From positions 121,173 to 185,172 of the forward strand of contig JAMWFC010000118.1 in assembly GCA_027475525.1 (NCBI GenBank): 64,000 nt of DNA, given 5' to 3'. Below are positions 58,330 through 64,000 of this stretch, piece by piece (position 1 is the stretch's first letter; the number at the start of each line of letters is the position of its first letter). The position numbers were made by a program, and so were the translations under genes. Below the pieces are notes generated by a model. The model ran no database searches. It was not told the origin of the DNA and was given only the letters and a program-made list of their open reading frames with translations. Source of the DNA: Macrolepiota albuminosa. Lineage: Eukaryota > Basidiomycota > Agaricomycetes > Agaricales > Agaricaceae.

Positions 58330-60861
58330 TCACTTCCTTGGTCCTGGCTTCTGGAATTTCCCTTGGGGGAATGTCGGTACCATTCTCCTGACCCCAGAGT
58401 TATAGTTACTAATAGTTAGTGTTGTTTCTTCTTCGGACGTCGTCTTAACCACGGATCTTGCTAACACGTCAAAGGGCCTTCCCAAAAGTAAGTCATATGC
58501 AGGTGATCTAAGTATGTGAATTTGCAAATAGAATGTAAGGTCGCCAATAGCACATGGCACGTTCCAGGCCATTCCTAAGGATTGGTCAATGGTGCCGTTA
58601 GCGCTCTGCATATTAAGAATGATGGTTGGGTCATAAATGATGCCCAGTTCGTTAGCTACGTTGGCAGCCATTGAAATAATTTGTGATCCGCTGTCCACGA
58701 TAGACTCTATCTTGCTTTTTCCATCAACTGTCAACATGATTGAGCGAATTGCATGAGAATCCTGGGCTACGGTAAGAATGGCCAGATCGTCGCTAGATCT
58801 TAGCGATTTGAGATAGGTTTTGACCGGGTCAATGGACGTAGCTTCTTTGGGGGGGCAGCCTCTTCTTTGATTTCCAGTGCTACCGTCTCTGTTATGTACA
58901 CAAATCCAGGTAGCGCATAGTCGCATTCATCTATCGTCATTACATTGTTAGCTATGTTGCGGCGAGGTGTAACAGCGGTATACATCTGATTCCTGATGTC
59001 TGGTGCCACACTGCATAACTCTCCTACCGATAGCGTGACCTGGCTCTGCATGATGTGATCAAAAACTATCTTGGACTTTTCTAGGTCAAATATAGGTGCC
59101 GTGGGTCGATATCCCCCCATAGGCTTGTCTGGCATTCCGAAGTTGAGGGGTGGGGCGTAGTTGCCTCCAAGGCCCACATAAGGATGCAGCGGTGGCTTTG
59201 TAGCAGCCGGCGCTTTAGTTGCTTCTGGTGCATCGTTGTTAGCGTTAGAAGTTGAAGCTTTTGCTGACGCGGGGTCTGTCATTGCACCTGAGGGCCTATA
59301 GTCTTTTAATGGCTGCTTGCTCTTTCTGATTTCCACCCCATCAAAGACCTGATTCTTCAGCAACTTCAATTTCCTTTCCAGGGTTTCAATCCTTTCTTTG
59401 CGTGACAATGTAGACCGTTTGCTAACAGCGTTCAACTGGAGTATTTTGTGAATTAGTGCTTGTTGGGGAGTCGCTTCTGCTTCGTTTGTCGCTGTACTAT
59501 TCAAGTTTCCTGTTGCTATGTTCCTGGGGTTTCGACGGTGCCACTCATCAATACATCCCTGGAAAGTCTTATGCTCTGAATAAAGGGGAATGTTAGCGCC
59601 CGAAGGTAAGACTAGTTTTCCATCTATTCCACGGCGTGCTTTCCCTTGTCGCAAATACTGTTCAAGAATAGCGCATCGACCCCTGGTCATGGTGTGTCCT
59701 GCCTCGCCACAGAAATAACAAAGGCCCATCTGTACGTTGCTTCTAGGTGCCGAGAGACTAGTCGAGATCAAGGTCTCCAATTTATTCATAACGCTAGCGA
59801 CCACGTTGTTAACAGCGTTTTCCAAATTCTCCTTCTTGACAAACCTGTTCCAGTTATTTGTGGTGCTAGGAGCTGGCGACTCTAGTTTAGGTGCCATTCC
59901 TCCATGGTCCGCGCCAGGTTGCTGTAAGGGTATACCCATGTCCGTGCCTTTTAAAACCCACTTTTCTGCCTCAAAGACTTTTTCTATGTTGTAAGGTTCC
60001 TCAGAGTGATGGTCATGCATAATAATCTCCAATCATCGCACAATCTTAGTTCAACAACGAGGTTGGGAAGCCCTGTTGGAACAGCCGACATTCCTCGTTT
60101 CTATACAGCTTCCCATTCTGGACAAGCCATCTCGCTATCTGCTGGAAATCACAATAATAAGTTGATAACGCTCCTAGAGTATAGATTCCTGCTGCAAAGG
60201 TGTCCTATACTAGCTTCTGGATTTTCATTACCATATAGCATGTAGCTTCCTCAGCGCCGGGATATAAATGAATGATAGCCTTCTTCCATTTATTATAGGT
60301 AAAAGGCCTTGGCACTGTGTCATCGGTAAGTCCTTGAAACTCTTTTAAACCCATCCATGATTCAGCTGTATCGTATGAGACGTATCTGGCGGTGTATTCC
60401 TTCATCTGAGTATCGTCTGTCACGCAGCAGTCACGTAGTAAATATTCCAACTCCTTGAAATACTGCGTTAATTCACGGGGCTTCGTTTTGTCCCATTTTG
60501 GTGATGAGAAATGGTTTCTGGGTGGCATGCGCTGGTTATTCAGCTGCTCCATATTGGCAGGTGAGTGTGTCGACATAGGAAGGGTGGTGGTACTCGTGTT
60601 GCTTGGAGTCGATGTAGTAGATACAGGTTTGGTTAGTTCTGAGTCACTAGGTTCTGGCGATAATGACCTAGATAACTCTTCTAGAGGAGTAAGCAGCGTA
60701 TAGTTTTCGCCTGCTAAATACTCAAAAGGTCGGAAGAAAGGGAAGAAACTTTCAGCTAGGCTGTCTGGGGCGGCCTCAAGCTTCTGGTCTAAAGTCTGCC
60801 TTAGTAGCGTGCCTGGTAAATGTGGTGAATCAGTAGTGCTTGGTTCAAAAGCGCTCTCCAA
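58330..60861 (-). pseudogene. El1 gag and protease (decayed)
   Basis: MESAFEPSTTDSPHLPGTLL at 60861 leads to RMPPRNHFSSPKWDK, YFKELEYLLRDC and NKWKKAIIHLYPGAEEATC, then several stops (about 60207-60040). The second part (60032) has the zinc knuckle CYFCGEAGHTMTRGRC (about 59706-59659), and after a shift near 58850 the retropepsin ESIVDSGSQIISMAANVAN and YDLLLGRPFDVLARS. Same layout as El3 gag-protease. It ends at 58330, just before the pol frame. Confidence 0.86.
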
Positions 60862-60916
60862 AAGGAGGCGGTGCTGTCACTGGGCTCGAGTTTCTGGCAG
60901 AATTTTGTCTCAGAAG

Positions 60917-60940
60917 AACCCCTCACGGTGGGCTCCAAAA
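60917..60940 (-). promoter_or_regulatory. El1 primer-binding site (probable)
   Basis: On the minus strand TTTTGGAGCCCACCGTGAGG follows LTR C; same core as the El3 site. Confidence 0.6.
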
Positions 60941-62007
60941 TGATGACGCCAACTGTGGTTGGGTATGCTTGATGTATATGCAGTACAATGCCATCTCCAG
61001 CGCTTGGCGTTCGTAGTTTTGAGGAGTCCCAACAGGGTCCCGGTGTGCTCAAGCAGAGGTGGTAGGAAGATGCGCTAGATTACAGCGTCTCGGGTGCTAC
61101 CTAGTAGGTAGTAAGCGTCTTAGTTTAAGCAGTGATATAGAAGAAAAACGAGGAGCGCAGCATAATGTGCCTGTAGATGGCACTGTAAGCGAGGAAGACG
61201 ATATAGACGAGGCATCTGACTTAGTGATGAAGTCAGGCAAAGCTAATGCAGTTTGAATGCTAAGAGTAACTTGGGACTCAAGAGGGTACGATTCGTTGTT
61301 ATTTACATGTAATGTAGCTATCTTATATACTATGTGCTACCGTGTTTGCCAAGGTAGAAAGTCCATCTGTGGCGCTACTTCCTAGTGCCTCTCCTCATGG
61401 TTCCCTCTAACAGTGACCTGTCAACGGCGACTTTTTGCACATGCTTGACGGCGACCAACGGCATTATGACCCACAGCGACCAACAGCGACTCTACATTGA
61501 CTTAGAATTTATACGGGTCTGCTCACTTTTATTATAACTCCAATTGGTCAGGCGGTTCCAGGGTATGGTCAGAAAATCCTCGACAGACGCCATGAGTGCT
61601 AATGTCAGCGCTACTCATTGTACTAGTTCCTGACAAGTCTAGCCATCAGGTATAAGTATATCCTGTGTCGTCGTTATTGATCCCTTTAGACTTCTGATTG
61701 AAGTGCATCGACGAATGGCAGCGACTACTACTGACTCCTTCTGGAAGTGATCGGGGTTTAGTTAGAGTCCTTTCCTGCCATCGTGTTAGCACTATACATT
61801 CTGAGCCTCCTTTATCCTTGATATAAGTGAATGGGGTGTACTGAAGGCCTGGTAACTGGTGACTAGGGTAAATGGATAAGTCCTGTAATAGAGCGACAGA
61901 GCTAGGGCTGCTCTGTACTCAAGCCGGTCACTAGAGTCTCCAGCGTGTCAAGTGTCGGTTGGCCTATAATGTCCCTTGATGCGCTCAGCCCAAGTAGAAG
62001 CCTATCA
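60941..62007 (-). repeat. El1 5' LTR (LTR C)
   Basis: 1067 bp, TGATGACGCC...CCTATCA, colinear with LTR A and LTR B. Followed by the target copy TCGT. Confidence 0.94.
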
Positions 62008-62011
62008 TCGT

Positions 62012-62455
62012 CAAAATCTTTCACAACCATTTCAAGTTCTTACTCTCTGCACAAAATCTGATGCTTACTTCGAAGGCAATCACATTGTCATTCTTAAAAC
62101 CAATCACCCTGCAGACCCCCATAAATACTTCTCCATTTACCTTCAAAGTTGTGTCTCTAAGTTCCCACTGCGTCGGGAGTTATGGCTTATGAGCAATGGC
62201 AAGCAACCAACTCGCTCCTTTTTCATCACACACTTGAAAAAATTCTTCCCGACGTCAATAGCAGGACAATCTATGAGGGCAGGTGGTGCCACTTTTCTTG
62301 CAGAGGCAGGCATTGCTCCACACTTGATCCAGGCTACCAGGCATTGGTCCTCAAAAGCTTTCCAATGCTATATTAAAAAAAACCCTATAATCATTCATGC
62401 AATGGCTTTGTGCCAAAATCATGCAGCGTCGAACAATCTCGCTCAATGTTATTAA
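62012..62455 (+). pseudogene. Ngaro tyrosine recombinase, C-terminal part
   Basis: Continues the recombinase interrupted at 21080. After a one-base shift near 62060 the frame reads SDAYFEGNHIVILKTN, PLRRELWLMSNGKQPTRSFF, then the catalytic block QSMRAGGATFLAEAG (Arg of the HxxR box), ATRHWSSKAFQCYIKKNP (His/Trp and nucleophile Tyr), ending at TAA 62453. These are the strand-exchange residues of YR retroelements. Confidence 0.85.
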
Positions 62456-62655
62456 AAAAAAATTAGTAATTCATGAAAAAGAAAACAAAATAATAATAAT
62501 AATTCATAAGAAAGAAAAGAAGAAAAAAAAGAATATTCATGAATAAAAAAAAAGAAAAAAAAATTATTCACAAATAAAAAAAGAAAAAAAAAGAATATTC
62601 ACAAATAAAAAAAGAAAAAAAAATATATTTACAAATAAAAAAAGAAAAGAAAAAT
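62450..62655. repeat. A-rich low-complexity tract
   Basis: About 200 bp of A-runs with AATAAT and AAAGAA units and repeated ATATTCA(C/T)AAATAAAAAA. Lies between the recombinase stop and B1. Confidence 0.85.
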
Positions 62656-62708
62656 GCCTTACATTCATCATCTCAATTCATCTTTTAGGGTATTAGCAGT
62701 TGGCAGCA

Positions 62709-62825
62709 TTGTATATTAGTGTTTAATCTTATCATACATGTGTTGGGGCTTGGGACAGGCCATATAGGCCCTCCCGGAACGTGCTCCAGCTTCTCCGGTA
62801 ACAATTGTATGAGTGTAAACATTGG
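62709..62825 (+). repeat. Ngaro repeat B1
   Basis: 117 bp, matched by B2. Confidence 0.9.
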
Positions 62826-62826
62826 C

Positions 62827-63036
62827 GGCTATTAAAACAAGTGTTTTTATGCGACCAATGAGGACATCACAGAGGTTACCTGTGGTCACATAAAACTTCT
62901 TGAGAGTGGTCACAAGTGAGATGTATCTCCAAGGGAGTCTCACCTCAATGATCACTCTCTAGGTAAGCACATCTTTTCAGAAGGGAGGATCATCTTAGAT
63001 GACCCAAACACAGATTTGAGTTAAATAGTATCTGTT
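62827..63036 (+). repeat. Ngaro repeat A2
   Basis: 210 bp, matches A1 at 19397-19606. Confidence 0.9.
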
Positions 63037-63062
63037 TGTATCTACCCACCACTCCACACCCT

Positions 63063-63179
63063 TTGTATATTAGTGTTTAATCTTATCATACACACGTCGG
63101 GGCTTAGGACAGGCCATATAGGCCCTCCCAGAATATGCTCCGGCTTTTCCAGTAACAATCGTACGAGTGTAAACATTGG
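63063..63179 (+). repeat. Ngaro repeat B2
   Basis: 117 bp, matches B1 with about ten transitions; both end GTGTAAACATTGG. Confidence 0.9.
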
Positions 63180-63872
63180 GTGCAGTTCTAGTGCCATGCT
63201 TGCCTATGCTACTCACTGGGCTAGGCCAAAACCAAAATTTTTGTCTATAGTCATTGACACTATGAGTTTATACATAATAGGCATATTTAAAAAGTACTGT
63301 CAGAACAATTCAAAATAGAAGTACAGAAAAAAGTACATAGATAAATGTAAAGTATACAATTTTTTTTTAATTTTTAATTTTTTTTTAATTTGAAAAAATA
63401 TTAATTTTTTTAAATTTTTTTTTTTTTTGAAAGACGCAAAATAAATAAGATGTCTCATAAAATGCAGCCATTGTCTAAACCAGTAACCATAAAAGGAAAA
63501 GGATAGAAAGTCCCAGTTGGTCACCTGCAAGCTATATTAAAGCCTTAAAAGTGAAAACAAGATTTAGACTATATTCAAAGCTTGAATTAACAAAACAAAA
63601 ATCTAACCAAACACAATGAAGCTGAATTTAAGGCTAAGCACTGAGTCGTGAAACCTGAGGCCTTAACTGACTGAAGTTAGGTTGAAGCTGGGATTAAGCA
63701 CTAAGTTATCTATACATACTTGGAGTCCTAACCGAAAAAGTGAGATTATGGTGGAGGCTGTGTTGGAGAGGGCCCCCAACGCGAATCGTATTAGCTCTGT
63801 CTATTCTTCCGGAACATTGTCACGTGACTTCTATAACAGAATTTTCGAGTTTGATTCTTCGTGTAGCACGTC
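63180..63872. other. Intergenic and prohibitin upstream region
   Basis: T-rich tract at about 63360-63430; otherwise no gene or repeat seen. CACGTGAC at about 63819 is an E-box-like palindrome close to the prohibitin ATG. Confidence 0.45.
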
Positions 63873-64000
63873 ATGGCTCTCCCTCAAGCTGCAGGCCGTC
63901 TTCTGAGTGAGTTTTTGCCCTTAAAAAAAAAGTGCTATTCTCAGCCCACTCTCAGTCCCTCTTGGTGTGGCAGCAGCTGTCTTGCAAGCCAGTCTCTATG
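63873..64000 (+). CDS. phb1: Prohibitin (PHB1 type), 5' end
   Basis: Exon 1 at 63873-63906 (MALPQAAGRLL) splices over a 49-bp GT-AG intron to exon 2 at 63956, giving IPLGVAAAVLQASLY at the window edge. This hydrophobic N-terminal stretch followed by a start like QASLYDV is characteristic of prohibitin-1, which forms ring complexes with prohibitin-2 in the mitochondrial inner membrane. Only about 25 residues are visible, so the call rests on this block. Confidence 0.75.
   Translation, partial: MALPQAAGRLLSEFLPLKKKCYSQPTLSPSWCGSSCLASQSL

Larger units (their letters stand above)
21081..62007 (-). mobile_element. Ty3/gypsy element El1 (minus orientation, heavily nested)
   Basis: It is bounded by LTRs A and C of the same family with termini TGAT...ATCA. 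A 4-bp target duplication flanks it: TTGT (21077-21080) and TCGT (62008-62011), differing by one C/T transition. Deleting the element plus one 4-bp copy rejoins the Ngaro recombinase (KYLF then VKIFHNHFKFLL). Transcription is from right to left: LTR C, PBS, gag, protease, RT, RNase H, integrase, a region with antisense genes, PPT, LTR A. The whole of El2 (25901-51764), a solo LTR (22443-23371) and a TA-flanked transposon (56457-57188) lie inside. LTR A and C differ mostly by transitions. Confidence 0.9.
19397..63179 (+). mobile_element. Ngaro-type tyrosine-recombinase retroelement, split by a 40.9-kb nested insertion
   Basis: The structure is A1 (19397-19606), RT/RNase H and tyrosine recombinase remains, then B1 (62709-62825), A2 (62827-63036), B2 (63063-63179). 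A1 and A2 are both 210 bp and B1 and B2 are both 117 bp. Split direct repeats in the order A1-ORFs-B1A2B2 define Ngaro/DIRS-like YR elements. Without the nest (21081-62007 plus a 4-bp duplication) the element is only about 2.85 kb. Coding sequence begins directly after A1 in the C-terminal part of the RT, so gag and the RT active site are deleted. This was a non-autonomous, internally deleted copy before El1 inserted. Confidence 0.85.

Noticed and set aside
63300..63530. Lys/Phe-rich minus-strand ORF
   Set aside because: Arises from a T-rich low-complexity tract.
1..64000. tRNA, rRNA or CRISPR array
   Set aside because: No tRNA cloverleaf pattern, rRNA-like block or spaced identical short repeats were seen on either strand by reading; a covariance-model scan was not possible.

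Overview
The window is nuclear DNA of a filamentous fungus, most likely a basidiomycete of the Agaricomycotina. The ordinary genes are cut by many GT-AG introns of about 45-65 bp, and the mobile elements (Ngaro-type YR retroelement, Ty3/gypsy, PIF/Harbinger, Tc1/mariner) are typical of that group. Genus and species cannot be told from the sequence.

Left flank (1-13906) is gene-dense: a leucine-rich-repeat RhoGEF (3' part), an oxysterol-binding-protein homologue on the minus strand, 6-phosphogluconate dehydrogenase, an ASNSD1-type asparagine-synthase-domain protein, and a probable mitochondrial ribosomal protein mL59. The right edge (63873 on) holds the first two exons of a prohibitin. Everything between is transposable-element DNA or unrecognised sequence.

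14818-18424 is a complete-looking PIF/Harbinger transposon with about 65-bp inverted ends, a 3-bp duplication and two tail-to-tail genes. From 19397 to 63179 lies one Ngaro-type tyrosine-recombinase retroelement, recognised by split direct repeats A1...B1-A2-B2. Its recombinase gene is interrupted by a 40.9-kb nest. The nest is a Ty3/gypsy element in minus orientation (El1, 21081-62007). A second gypsy family sits inside it (El2, 25901-51764, 5-bp duplication CCTGT). El2 in turn contains a Tc1/mariner copy, a solo LTR, and a third gypsy element (El3, 35315-47992), which itself carries a solo LTR. El1 also holds a solo LTR and a TA-flanked DNA transposon remnant. Nearly every junction is confirmed by a target-site duplication, and in seven cases removing the insert rejoins a coding frame.

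Most interesting biology: El1 and El3 are related but diverged, and both carry, between pol and the 3' LTR, a spliced multi-exon gene on the strand OPPOSITE to gag-pol. The two encode homologous proteins with a shared N-terminal EWC motif, a CxxCW...CYRC cysteine cluster preceded by an intron at the same place, and a shared C-terminal domain. I do not recognise the protein. The related LTRs seem to use 4-bp targets with a central CpG.

Most important caution: at 13 places, all in repeat DNA, there is a direct tandem duplication of exactly 77 bp, in unrelated sequences. This looks like an assembly artefact (contig ends overlapping by a fixed k-mer joined without trimming), not biology. Several of these duplications create false frameshifts. 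A 100-N gap at 48228-48327 removes part of the El2 integrase.
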